Assembly: GCA_903832105.1 (NCBI GenBank)
Contig: CAILAO010000256.1
Location: 1-7,317 of the forward strand
Reading direction: 5' to 3'
Source: an uncultured Pseudomonadota bacterium
GTDB taxonomy: Bacteria > Bdellovibrionota_B > Oligoflexia > Oligoflexales > CAILAO01
Length of the DNA stretch: 7,317 nucleotides
Within the stretch, counting starts at the first letter, position 1, and each line of letters opens with the position of its first letter. The notes below the pieces were generated by a model that searched no databases, was not told where the DNA came from, and saw nothing but the letters and a program-made list of their open reading frames with translations. The translations under genes and the position numbers were made by a program. Of this stretch, positions 1-5,359 are shown piece by piece.

Positions 1-32
1 AAGTTTTTACATATTTTGATTTCGAATTTCTT

Positions 33-45
33 GACGCGAAGCGTC
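33..45. repeat. Perfect hairpin with GCGAAGC core
   Basis: GACGC (33-37) pairs with GCGTC (41-45) around a GAA loop. The core GCGAAGC is a known, unusually stable single-strand DNA mini-hairpin. Such structures matter where DNA becomes single-stranded, as in transfer or replication origins, but a chance occurrence is possible. Confidence 0.5.
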
Positions 46-92
46 TCTTCACGGGGGATTGGGGACGGCACGCCACCAACAAGCTCTATCGG

Positions 93-110
93 GGGGTGAT
101 ATCACACCCC
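93..110. repeat. Palindrome GTGATATCAC within a larger imperfect inverted repeat
   Basis: The 10-base perfect palindrome lies at 96-105. GGGGTGAT at 93-100 faces ATCACACCCC at 101-110, so the dyad extends outwards with a two-base insertion. It could be an operator for a dimeric regulator or a relaxosome binding site. No partner can be assigned from the sequence. Confidence 0.45.
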
Positions 111-364
111 ATGCTTGCAATAACTCAAAACCGGCCCCAAAGATACCTTAAAACCAAATCAAAAACGAACTAAAAACTGGGCGCTTTAAATTCCAAAAAC
201 CTTAACATCCTATAACCAAAATCTGGTACCTTAGATCAAATTTTCAAAGACTCCTCCACCTCATTATCCCATATTACTCTGGACCTAAAAATTACCTTTA
301 GACGTCGCAAGATTTGAAAGAATAGGACAAAAAACAAAACAAGAAGCCCCCTAGATTTTGATCG

Positions 365-441
365 TCCTTAAGAGGAAAAAAAGGAAAAGACAAGAGCTTA
401 AATTTAACCCCGTCGAACTAAGACCTGGGCATCCTTAAGAG
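365..441 (+). repeat. Direct repeat TCCTTAAGAG (two copies)
   Basis: Copies lie at 365-374 and 432-441, 67 bases apart, inside the left non-coding region. Related ACCTTA strings occur on the same strand at 145-150, 199-204 and 228-233. The spacing is irregular, so this is not a clear iteron array. Confidence 0.35.
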
Positions 442-558
442 CACGAAAACGAAATAAGCAAAACCTAAAAAAGAAAGGAGGCGCAATCTTCAAATAGCAT
501 AAAAATTGTGAAAACGGAGAATTAAGTAAAAAAAATCTCAAAGAAAAGGAAAGTCAGA

Positions 559-858
559 ATGAAAACTGTAGCAAGAAATTTATTAAGAACACTGGTCAAG
601 TATTTCGCACTCGGAGCGCTCGCTCTTTCATGCTTTATGTTCGGCATGAACTATGAACCTTCTCGTGGATGTCCACTAAAAATCGGCCATGAGGTGTCAA
701 AAATGAAGACTTATAGTTCAAAAAAGAAGGCGACTCTGGCTCCACCGAAAACGGCATCACCTGAAAACATCATCAGCGAAAAAAAATCGGGGCTTGAGAT
801 GGACCCTGTAGTGATTTTGTCCACAGAGTCAAAAGAAAAAGCGGCAATTGCTCACTAA
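559..858 (+). CDS. Small membrane-anchored or lipoprotein-like protein, unknown function
   Basis: I do not recognise this 99-residue protein. The N-terminus is basic (residues 1-14) and followed by one hydrophobic segment at about 15-31, which would act as a signal peptide or membrane anchor. A22-L23-S24-C25 resembles a lipobox, but Ala at -3 and Leu at -2 make it a weak match, so a plain transmembrane anchor is equally likely. The remaining 68 residues are Lys-, Ser- and Pro-rich and probably extracytoplasmic or disordered, with one further cysteine at C38. The start is supported by AAGGA at 546-550, eight bases upstream. It lies 72 bases ahead of mobC on the same strand, so it may belong to the element. 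A role in surface or entry exclusion would be speculation. Confidence 0.6.
   Translation: MKTVARNLLRTLVKYFALGALALSCFMFGMNYEPSRGCPLKIGHEVSKMKTYSSKKKATLAPPKTASPENIISEKKSGLEMDPVVILSTESKEKAAIAH
811..821 (-). repeat. Inverted copy of the GACAAAATCAC box
   Basis: GTGATTTTGTC here is the exact reverse complement of the 11-base box found upstream of the excisionase gene (3608-3618) and downstream of the integrase gene (5086-5096). It lies inside the 99-residue coding region. A 9-base match also occurs in the presumed chromosomal gene (7035-7043), so this copy may be chance. Confidence 0.3.
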
Positions 859-871
859 ATCAACAGCAAAG

Positions 872-892
872 GCGCCCAAGAGGTTTGGGCGC
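872..892. repeat. Perfect 8-bp hairpin between the 99-residue gene and mobC
   Basis: GCGCCCAA (872-879) pairs perfectly with TTGGGCGC (885-892) around the 5-base loop GAGGT. It starts 14 bases after the upstream stop codon and ends 39 bases before mobC. No T-tract follows on the + strand, so it is a poor intrinsic terminator. An inverted repeat just upstream of mob genes is also a common oriT component. Both readings stay open. Confidence 0.5.
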
Positions 893-930
893 TACCCCTT
901 CCCAAAACAGCTTATGAGAGGAAAGAAGCT

Positions 931-1281
931 ATGGAACATGAAAAGAAAAAAGATGGAAATGAGTTGAGCAAAAGCACATGCGTAAGATTTTCTGATGATG
1001 AGTTTAAAAGAATCAAGCGTGATGCGGCATTGCTCGGACGAACGATCCCATGGCTTTTAAAAGAAACATATTTTAAAGGAGAGATCGAGTCTCCCATTCT
1101 CATTAAAGAAGACGCTATGAAGATCATGACAGCCCTTGCGCGGATAGGAAATAACCTAAACCAGATTGCAAGAAAACTTAACAGCAATTTTCGTGAAGGA
1201 TTTCATGATGGGATTACCGATGCGCTTTCTGATCTTGAATCAATGAAGATGTTCATCGGAGGTGCCTATGGGAGTCGTTAA
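931..1281 (+). CDS. mobC: MobC-like relaxosome accessory protein
   Basis: A 116-residue DNA-binding accessory protein that would help the relaxase recognise and open oriT. Residues 14-50 look like a ribbon-helix-helix unit: a short strand (STCVRF), then helices containing SDDEFKRIKRDAALLG and TIPWLLKETYF. Residues 69-84 carry LARIGNNLNQIARKLN, which I recognise as the core signature of the MobC family (PF05713). The length suits a small mobilisation protein. A Shine-Dalgarno-like GAGAGGAAAG lies just upstream of the ATG. The 3' end overlaps the relaxase gene by 14 bases, implying translational coupling, and the MobC-relaxase pair is a standard mobilisation operon. The family call comes from the motif; function in this host is inferred. 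Confidence 0.85.
   Translation: MEHEKKKDGNELSKSTCVRFSDDEFKRIKRDAALLGRTIPWLLKETYFKGEIESPILIKEDAMKIMTALARIGNNLNQIARKLNSNFREGFHDGITDALSDLESMKMFIGGAYGSR
1258..1262 (+). promoter_or_regulatory. Ribosome binding site deciding the relaxase start
   Basis: GGAGG at 1258-1262 runs directly into the upstream in-frame GTG at 1262, so it cannot serve that codon. It stands five bases before the ATG at 1268, which is therefore the preferred relaxase start. The site lies within the 3' end of mobC. Confidence 0.65.
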
Positions 1282-3121
1282 GATTGCCTTTATAAAACAC
1301 GCTGGAAATCTTATTCAATATGTATTGGGTGAAAAGGGACCAGGCGACATAGTCGATTCACATGATTGCTCGCCAGACACGGCAGCTCAGGATTTTCAGC
1401 TTTTTAGGAATGTTCACAGTGGAAAAGGGACAGTCGAAGCGGTTCATGTCATTCAAAGCTGGAATAAAGAAGAAAGCGCGAAGTTTTCCCCGGAAGAGTT
1501 TAACCTCTTAGGAAGGAGGCTTATTGAGGGTCATTTTCCGGGGCACGGGTTTCTTATTGTCACACACACAGGTACGGGAAATACGCATAATCATATTGCA
1601 GTGTGTCCATGGAATACCGAGACAGGTCAGAAGATCGAACATAAGAAACGGCATCTCTACCAACTTCGTGACCTTAACGACTCACTCTCAAAGGAAAAGG
1701 GACTTTCGGTTATTGAAAGGTCGGCTAAGGAGCGTCCCATCAACCTACCTGACAACGTTTGGAAAATGGTCATGGCAGATAGAAGGTCTCACATGATTGA
1801 TCTTGTGAATAAAGCAGACCTTGCGAGAGCATACGCAACAAATTTTAATGAATATGTAGGTCTCATGGGGGAATTCGGCGTCGCAGTCAGGTGCGAAAAA
1901 AAGAACATCACCTACTTTTATCCAGGGATAGAGCGAGGGAAAAGAGGTGATAAGCTTGGAAGAAAGTATGATCTTCAAGGTCTTGAAGAAGGGTTTCGAT
2001 CAAACGATCTGAAGTTTCGTGAGCACCGAGGACTAAGAGACTATGTGGCTGGCAAGATTGACACGGCAAAGGGGAAACCTGGACTTTTTAATGAAGTGGC
2101 GAGTGAGCTGGAGAAAAATGCAGGCAATGTTTTTGAAAGGTCTGTCAAAGACTATTCTAAAAAAGAGATCCTGCCTCGCCGAGAATGGACTAAAGAATAC
2201 CCTCATGAGATTAAGTTTCAAAGCAGCATGATACCTATTGAAGAGATCCGCCGCGCCAAAAGAGAAAATATCCTCGACTACTGCCGCCATAACAATATTA
2301 AAACCGAGCGAAATAAAGATGGCGCGACGATTCTTTCGGGAAGGGCTTATGTGGTCCTATCAGATTATGAATGGGTGAACAAAAAGAACGGAACAAGGGG
2401 AACTCTCATAGAATTTGTAGCGGCACACAAAAACCTAACTCTTCTCCAAGCAATCTCAGATATTAACAAAAACCCCCGCCTTCTCATGTTAGAAAAAACG
2501 TTTGGTGTAGAGAAAAAGGGCTTTAAGTCATTTTACATTCCAAAGGAAGAAAAAATGGAAGATAGCAGGGCTTTGAGCGAACTTCGTTTTTTCCTTCGCG
2601 GTCATGGCGTGACTCAGGATGTTGGCGAAAGTCTTCTTAAATCTGAACGGGTCCATATAGATAAATCCGGTCTTATCCGATTTTTTGGAGAAGAAGGTGA
2701 TAAGGGTGCAGTTGAATTTGAAAGAGAGGAAAAAGGGGCAGGGTGGAAGAAAAAAACGCATGGAGCTGTTAACTCTCCATTTATTTCAAGATCGAACCCA
2801 AGCGAAAAAACCGCAACCGTTTTCCTAGATCCATTTAGTGCCTTGAAGGCTGGCGGCCGAGCCGTTTTCGACGGCGGATATCGCGGAAACGTCCTTACTC
2901 TTCTTCAGCCTGACAAAGAGGTTATTGATAGATATGTCGCTGGGAATCCTCATATTGAAAGGCTAGAGATTTTTTCATTTCATGCCGAGAAGCCCTCTCG
3001 GGTTGAGCTTGACCTTTTTAATAACCTTAAGCATCGTTATCAAAACTTTGGCATAGACGTTTCATTTAATGATAAGACCCCTCAGCTTTCCCGCGATGTT
3101 CCCGAAATCTCGTTTTTCTAA
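1268..3121 (+). CDS. mobA: MobA/VirD2-type relaxase with degenerate primase-like C-terminal region
   Basis: Relaxase that would nick one strand at oriT, stay covalently bound to the 5' end and lead it into a recipient. Numbering is from the ATG at 1268 (617 residues); an in-frame GTG at 1262 is less likely because the ribosome site overlaps it. The N-terminal PF03432-type domain spans about 1-150: Tyr18 in LIQYVLGEKG is the probable catalytic tyrosine, and the metal-binding motif III is H100...H107-N-H109 (THTGTGNTHNHIAV). The segment HLYQLRDLNDSLSKEKGLSV follows, as is usual in this family. Residues about 335-406 resemble a DnaG-type CHC2 zinc region (GTRGTLIEFV is like GDxIDFV) but lack the Cys/His ligands. 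Residues about 516-600 (VFLDPFSALK onward) resemble a Toprim fold without the acidic DxD pair. The gene overlaps mobC. The relaxase call is strong; the C-terminal reading is tentative. Confidence 0.88.
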   Translation: MGVVKIAFIKHAGNLIQYVLGEKGPGDIVDSHDCSPDTAAQDFQLFRNVHSGKGTVEAVHVIQSWNKEESAKFSPEEFNLLGRRLIEGHFPGHGFLIVTHTGTGNTHNHIAVCPWNTETGQKIEHKKRHLYQLRDLNDSLSKEKGLSVIERSAKERPINLPDNVWKMVMADRRSHMIDLVNKADLARAYATNFNEYVGLMGEFGVAVRCEKKNITYFYPGIERGKRGDKLGRKYDLQGLEEGFRSNDLKFREHRGLRDYVAGKIDTAKGKPGLFNEVASELEKNAGNVFERSVKDYSKKEILPRREWTKEYPHEIKFQSSMIPIEEIRRAKRENILDYCRHNNIKTERNKDGATILSGRAYVVLSDYEWVNKKNGTRGTLIEFVAAHKNLTLLQAISDINKNPRLLMLEKTFGVEKKGFKSFYIPKEEKMEDSRALSELRFFLRGHGVTQDVGESLLKSERVHIDKSGLIRFFGEEGDKGAVEFEREEKGAGWKKKTHGAVNSPFISRSNPSEKTATVFLDPFSALKAGGRAVFDGGYRGNVLTLLQPDKEVIDRYVAGNPHIERLEIFSFHAEKPSRVELDLFNNLKHRYQNFGIDVSFNDKTPQLSRDVPEISFF

Positions 3122-3125
3122 CAGC

Positions 3126-3157
3126 GTTTTTTTTAAAAAAACTTCGTTTTCGTCAAA
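3126..3157 (+). terminator. A/T palindrome and weak hairpin after the relaxase gene
   Basis: Just past the relaxase stop codon lies GTTTTTTTTAAAAAAAC (3126-3142), an A/T palindrome. An overlapping AAAAC-TTC-GTTTT hairpin follows. There is no GC-rich stem, so it is a weak terminator candidate at best; intrinsically bent DNA is an alternative. Confidence 0.25.
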
Positions 3158-3185
3158 GATAAACCGAATAGTCCGCAATAAAAAC

Positions 3186-3195
3186 TAGGTCCTTG
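3186..3195 (+). repeat. TAGGTCCTTG leader repeat, copy 1
   Basis: This 10-base string recurs exactly at 3649-3658. Here it lies 51 bases before the start of the 116-residue gene, and there 21 bases before the excisionase gene. Both copies follow an A/T-rich stretch, so it may be a shared promoter-proximal or operator element. Confidence 0.4.
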
Positions 3196-3216
3196 CCTTA
3201 AATTGCTTGGGTGACA

Positions 3217-3226
3217 TGAAATTTCA
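3217..3226. promoter_or_regulatory. TGAAATTTCA palindrome, possible operator
   Basis: A perfect 10-base dyad lies 20 bases upstream of the 116-residue gene's start, between the leader repeat and the ribosome binding site. An operator bound by that gene's own product or by MobC is possible. A/T-rich dyads of this size also arise by chance. Confidence 0.3.
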
Positions 3227-3246
3227 CAATCGAAAGGATGATTCAA

Positions 3247-3597
3247 ATGGAAACAAATCAAAACGACATGAACGACTCTCGAAAAGATTCCGAGAACAGA
3301 AGTAACGGCATAAAACTTAGCCGTGAAACAAAAAAAAGTCTTATTCAATGGATTAGGACTGCAAATAAAAAAGAATTTGGAAGAAGGGTCCAGGCCGATG
3401 ATTTGATTTACTTGGCGCTCAGTCAGCTTACAGAAGCCCTTGTGAAAACATTGCAAGAAAAGACCCTGTCAAACACGGATCGCATCGAGCGAGAGTATAG
3501 AGAGTATGTAAAAAGACACGGACCAACCAAAAAAGATGTATTCATTGGAAAGCTATTAAGTGGGGAAATATCACTAAATAAATCTGCTGTTCTTTAG
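3247..3597 (+). CDS. Uncharacterised 116-residue protein, possibly DNA-binding
   Basis: I do not recognise this family with certainty. The start at 3247 is preferred over the in-frame ATG at 3238 (119 residues) because AAGGA at 3234-3238 overlaps the first ATG but stands eight bases before the second. The first 18 residues are polar and probably disordered. The segment from NGIKLSRETKKSLIQW to about residue 60 (including GRRVQADDLIYLAL) has a strand-then-two-helices look that recalls ribbon-helix-helix regulators. The second half is charged and helical (DRIEREYREYVKRHG, then DVFIGKLLSGEI). The gene sits between the relaxase and excisionase genes on the same strand and behind its own leader. 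A relaxosome or copy-control regulator would fit; this is inference from shape and context only. Confidence 0.65.
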   Translation: METNQNDMNDSRKDSENRSNGIKLSRETKKSLIQWIRTANKKEFGRRVQADDLIYLALSQLTEALVKTLQEKTLSNTDRIEREYREYVKRHGPTKKDVFIGKLLSGEISLNKSAVL

Positions 3598-3607
3598 CAA
3601 AATAATC

Positions 3608-3630
3608 GACAAAATCACCGTAAATCACAG
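3608..3630 (+). repeat. GACAAAATCAC box pair upstream of the excisionase gene
   Basis: GACAAAATCAC lies at 3608-3618, and a second AAATCACAG at 3622-3630. The AAATCAC cores are spaced 10 bases apart, about one helical turn. The same motifs recur directly after the integrase gene (5077-5100). Placement on both sides of the xis-int pair suggests binding sites for the excisionase or the arm-binding domain of the integrase. Confidence 0.5.
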
Positions 3631-3648
3631 CACAAAAGCACATTTAAA

Positions 3649-3658
3649 TAGGTCCTTG
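3649..3658 (+). repeat. TAGGTCCTTG leader repeat, copy 2
   Basis: Exact second copy of the string at 3186-3195. It lies just after the A/T-rich CATTTAAA and just before the AAGGAG ribosome site of the excisionase gene, so it would fall in the promoter-proximal leader of that gene. Confidence 0.4.
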
Positions 3659-3679
3659 GAAGAATAAGGAGACCATGCT

Positions 3680-3925
3680 ATGTTAGGACCAACACAAAGT
3701 GGAGTAGCAACCGCTACTCCAGAAGATTTGCTCTTTGAAAAGGGAATAGGCTTAATAACAGTAGAGGATCTTGCTGGTGCGTTGGGGCTTGCTTCAAAGA
3801 CGATTAGAAATTGGGTAGCGGCTAGAAAAATTCCATTCGTGATGATTGGCCGTAAAACTTATTTTCGTCTGAAAAGCATTGAGGCGTGGCTTGACAAAAA
3901 GGAGTACAAGTCATGGCAATCATAA
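3680..3925 (+). CDS. xis: Excisionase-type helix-turn-helix DNA-binding protein
   Basis: An 81-residue protein of the MerR-like HTH_17 / excisionase type. After a loose N-terminus (1-23), residues 25-76 give the usual pattern: LITVEDLAGALGLASKTIRNW for the helix-turn-helix, then IPFVMIGRKTYFRL for the wing strands, then a helix ending SIEAWLDKK. Such proteins bind beside att sites to drive excision and often repress their own operon. AAGGAG at 3666-3671 stands eight bases before the ATG at 3680. Another ATG at 3675 is out of frame and stops after three codons. The 3' end overlaps the integrase start by 13 bases, so the two are probably translated together. The fold call is firm; the excisionase role is inferred from position. 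Confidence 0.8.
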   Translation: MLGPTQSGVATATPEDLLFEKGIGLITVEDLAGALGLASKTIRNWVAARKIPFVMIGRKTYFRLKSIEAWLDKKEYKSWQS

Positions 3926-5061
3926 AGCACTCACGTACAAACAAGAATACTAGGAAGAAGACCATTTTTTATGAGGCTCAAATTTATGTTCGAGGAGTCA
4001 GAGTCACATCTAAATCCTTTGAGACCCAAGCCGAAGCTTCTACATGGCATGATGAAGGGAAAAAACAATATTTACACGGACAAATTGTTACAAACGAAGT
4101 TCGCGAAATGACGTTTTCCGATGTTTTCGTAAAATATCGAAGTGAAAGGGTTCCTCAGCTAAGGCTGTCAACACAGCAGACAATGGGAAATCGTTTCAAG
4201 TATCTTTTGGAATCTCCGATTTTTAATACCAGGATGTGCGATTTTAGCGATCGAACAATCGATGTTTGGTTTGAATGGCTGAGGAAACATCCAACAGCGT
4301 CAGATCCAGGGAGAAAGAATTTTAAACAAGAATTTATCCTCTTTCGCGCTGTTTTGTACTGGTATAGGGATTGTATCAATGCGGGTTTTGTCGTGCCTGT
4401 GGTTAAACGTCATAGAAAAGCGATTTTCTTTAAACCCGTAAAACCAAGACGACCCGACTATTTTATGAGGAAAGAAGAGATCCAGTTATGGATTGATTGG
4501 CTTAAAACGCATAGGCATAATCAGTCGTATTACAGGCTGGCAACTTTTATGGTACTCACGGCGACAAGAGTGGGTGAAGCGGCCGGGCTTTTTTGGGATG
4601 CCGTTGATTTCAAAAATGACATTGCCACTATTATAAGGACTGTTTGGTGGGATCACCACACCAAAGCGCCGAATGTTCAGGAAGTGGCGAAAACCAAGGA
4701 ATCGATCCGCATTATCAAGCTCTCACCAACTCTTCTGGAGATGTTGAGGGTGATGAAAGAGGAATCCAAAGGGGAAGGGCCAATCTTCACCGATTCAAAA
4801 GGTGGGGTTCTAAGATATCCTGCGATTCAGAACGCGTTTAATTCAGGATTTGTCGCTCTTAAGCTTCCTTGGAGATCGACTCACATTTGTCGGCATAGCT
4901 TTGGAACTTTAGCTCTTGTCGCCACAAGAGATCTAAGCTCGGTTCAAGCAGCCATGGGTCACAGAAATATTCAAGAGACCCAAGGGTACGCAAAGATCGT
5001 TGCACTGCTAGATGGAGTAACAGCTAATAAAACGGCTGATTATATCGGGATTAATCTGTGA
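3913..5061 (+). CDS. int: Tyrosine recombinase (integrase)
   Basis: A 382-residue phage-type site-specific recombinase that would integrate and excise the element. Residues about 1-60 form a small N-terminal arm-binding-type region (IFYEAQIYVRGVRVTSKSFETQAEA). About 65-170 is the core-binding SAM-like helical domain. The catalytic domain from about 180 holds the full active-site set: R219 (TATRVGEAAGL), K262 (AKTKESIR), H324-x-x-R327 (THICRHSFGTL), H350 (MGHRNIQETQGYAKI) and Tyr359 in the same motif. Length and domain order are normal and the gene appears intact. GGAG at 3901-3904 precedes the ATG by eight bases, within the end of the excisionase gene. It is followed by tandem repeats and then by tRNA-Ala, the probable integration target. 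Confidence 0.93.
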   Translation: MAIIKHSRTNKNTRKKTIFYEAQIYVRGVRVTSKSFETQAEASTWHDEGKKQYLHGQIVTNEVREMTFSDVFVKYRSERVPQLRLSTQQTMGNRFKYLLESPIFNTRMCDFSDRTIDVWFEWLRKHPTASDPGRKNFKQEFILFRAVLYWYRDCINAGFVVPVVKRHRKAIFFKPVKPRRPDYFMRKEEIQLWIDWLKTHRHNQSYYRLATFMVLTATRVGEAAGLFWDAVDFKNDIATIIRTVWWDHHTKAPNVQEVAKTKESIRIIKLSPTLLEMLRVMKEESKGEGPIFTDSKGGVLRYPAIQNAFNSGFVALKLPWRSTHICRHSFGTLALVATRDLSSVQAAMGHRNIQETQGYAKIVALLDGVTANKTADYIGINL

Positions 5062-5100
5062 AAACATTTTTTTTGGAAAATCACAGACAAAATCACAGAC
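5055..5100 (+). repeat. Tandem AAAATCACAGAC repeats after the integrase, with an inverted half-copy
   Basis: AAAATCACAGAC occurs twice in perfect tandem (5077-5088 and 5089-5100). TCTGTGA at 5055-5061, overlapping the integrase stop codon, is the reverse complement of the TCACAGA core. The GACAAAATCAC within the repeat (5086-5096) matches the box before the excisionase gene. Lying between the integrase gene and the tRNA, these are good candidates for integrase arm-type or excisionase sites of the right attachment site. Confidence 0.6.
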
Positions 5101-5155
5101 AAATTTGAATCAAGGCTGAATAAACTAATAAAAACAGGTGGTTATAAAAAAGAAA

Positions 5156-5200
5156 TGGAGGTAAGGGGATTCGAACCCCTGACTTCGTGGATGCAAACCA
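5156..5200. other. Probable right attachment site (att core in the tRNA 3' half)
   Basis: Tyrosine integrases of this kind usually recombine within the T-arm or anticodon region of a tRNA gene. The tRNA 3' half lies immediately beyond the integrase gene and its repeats. The exact crossover cannot be fixed, because the matching left copy is not in the window. Confidence 0.4.
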
Positions 5201-5228
5201 CGCGCTCTACCAACTGAGCCATACCCCC
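5156..5228 (-). tRNA. tRNA-Ala (anticodon UGC)
   Basis: The complement folds into a complete 73-base cloverleaf. The acceptor stem is GGGGGTA with TACCTCC, the D stem GCTC/GAGC, the anticodon stem CGTGG/CCACG with loop TTTGCAT (anticodon TGC), and the T stem AGGGG/CCCCT with loop TTCGAAT. The G3:U70 wobble, the hallmark recognised by alanyl-tRNA synthetase, is present, and the discriminator base is A. CCA is not encoded. The 3' end faces the integrase gene and is followed on its own strand by a T-rich stretch (TTTCTTTTTT) that may end transcription. It stands alone, without rRNA genes nearby in the window. It appears intact, so if it is the integration target the element has restored its 3' end. 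Confidence 0.96.
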
Positions 5229-5359
5229 ATACAGCAGGATCAGAGGAGCATATTGCCCTATTTCGTGGTCTAAGGCAACATTTTGATGAAGTCACAAAAA
5301 AAAAGAGAGAACGCTGTATTTATTGTGCTTTTGCGGGGAATATTTCCGGCATAAAGTAT

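Larger units (their letters stand above)
1..558. other. Long non-coding region with hairpins; candidate oriT or regulatory region
   Basis: No convincing gene is seen on either strand. The + strand is strongly A-rich and T-poor from about 130 to 558. Structures seen are a GACGC-GAA-GCGTC hairpin at 33-45, a GTGATATCAC palindrome at 96-105 set in a larger imperfect inverted repeat (93-110), a 10-base direct repeat TCCTTAAGAG at 365-374 and 432-441, and an orphan Shine-Dalgarno-like AAAGGAGG at 474-481 with no reading frame behind it. The region precedes the mob genes, where origins of transfer commonly lie, but no known nic sequence was recognised. Its function is inferred, not shown. Confidence 0.4.
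1..5228. mobile_element. Putative integrative mobilizable element, right-hand portion, at tRNA-Ala
   Basis: A run of + strand genes encodes a MobC-like accessory protein, a relaxase, an excisionase-type HTH protein and a tyrosine integrase. It ends next to the 3' end of a tRNA-Ala gene. Integrase genes lying beside a tRNA 3' end are typical of elements that use the tRNA as attB. No coupling protein, VirB/Tra channel gene or replication initiator is seen in the window, so a mobilizable rather than a conjugative element is inferred. The left boundary was not found: no copy of the tRNA 3' end is visible in bases 1-558. The start given is therefore only the window edge, and the right end is placed within the tRNA. 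Confidence 0.6.

Noticed and set aside
1..71. Possible N-terminus of a - strand gene starting at GTG (69-71) and leaving the window at base 1
   Set aside because: Only about 23 codons are visible, there is no convincing ribosome binding site, and another - strand frame is also open over the same bases, so coding cannot be supported.
130..460. Iteron-like array of ACCTTA / TCCTTAAG strings as a replication origin
   Set aside because: Spacing is irregular (29 to about 71 bases), the shared core is only 5 to 6 bases, and no replication initiator gene is present in the window.
466..481. TAAAAAAGAAA followed by GGAGG resembles the bases around the tRNA 3' end (5145-5161), suggesting an att copy
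   Set aside because: The match lies mostly outside the tRNA, on the element side where attL and attR should differ. It needs a one-base gap and ends before the T-arm, so chance in A-rich DNA is likelier.
912..1187. Antisense open frame of 91 codons opposite mobC
   Set aside because: It is the shadow of a well-supported MobC gene and shows no recognisable domain.
1262..1267. GTG at 1262 as the relaxase start
   Set aside because: The GGAGG ribosome site overlaps it, while the ATG at 1268 has proper spacing.
3238..3246. ATG at 3238 as the start of the 116-residue protein
   Set aside because: AAGGA overlaps this ATG; the in-frame ATG at 3247 is correctly spaced.
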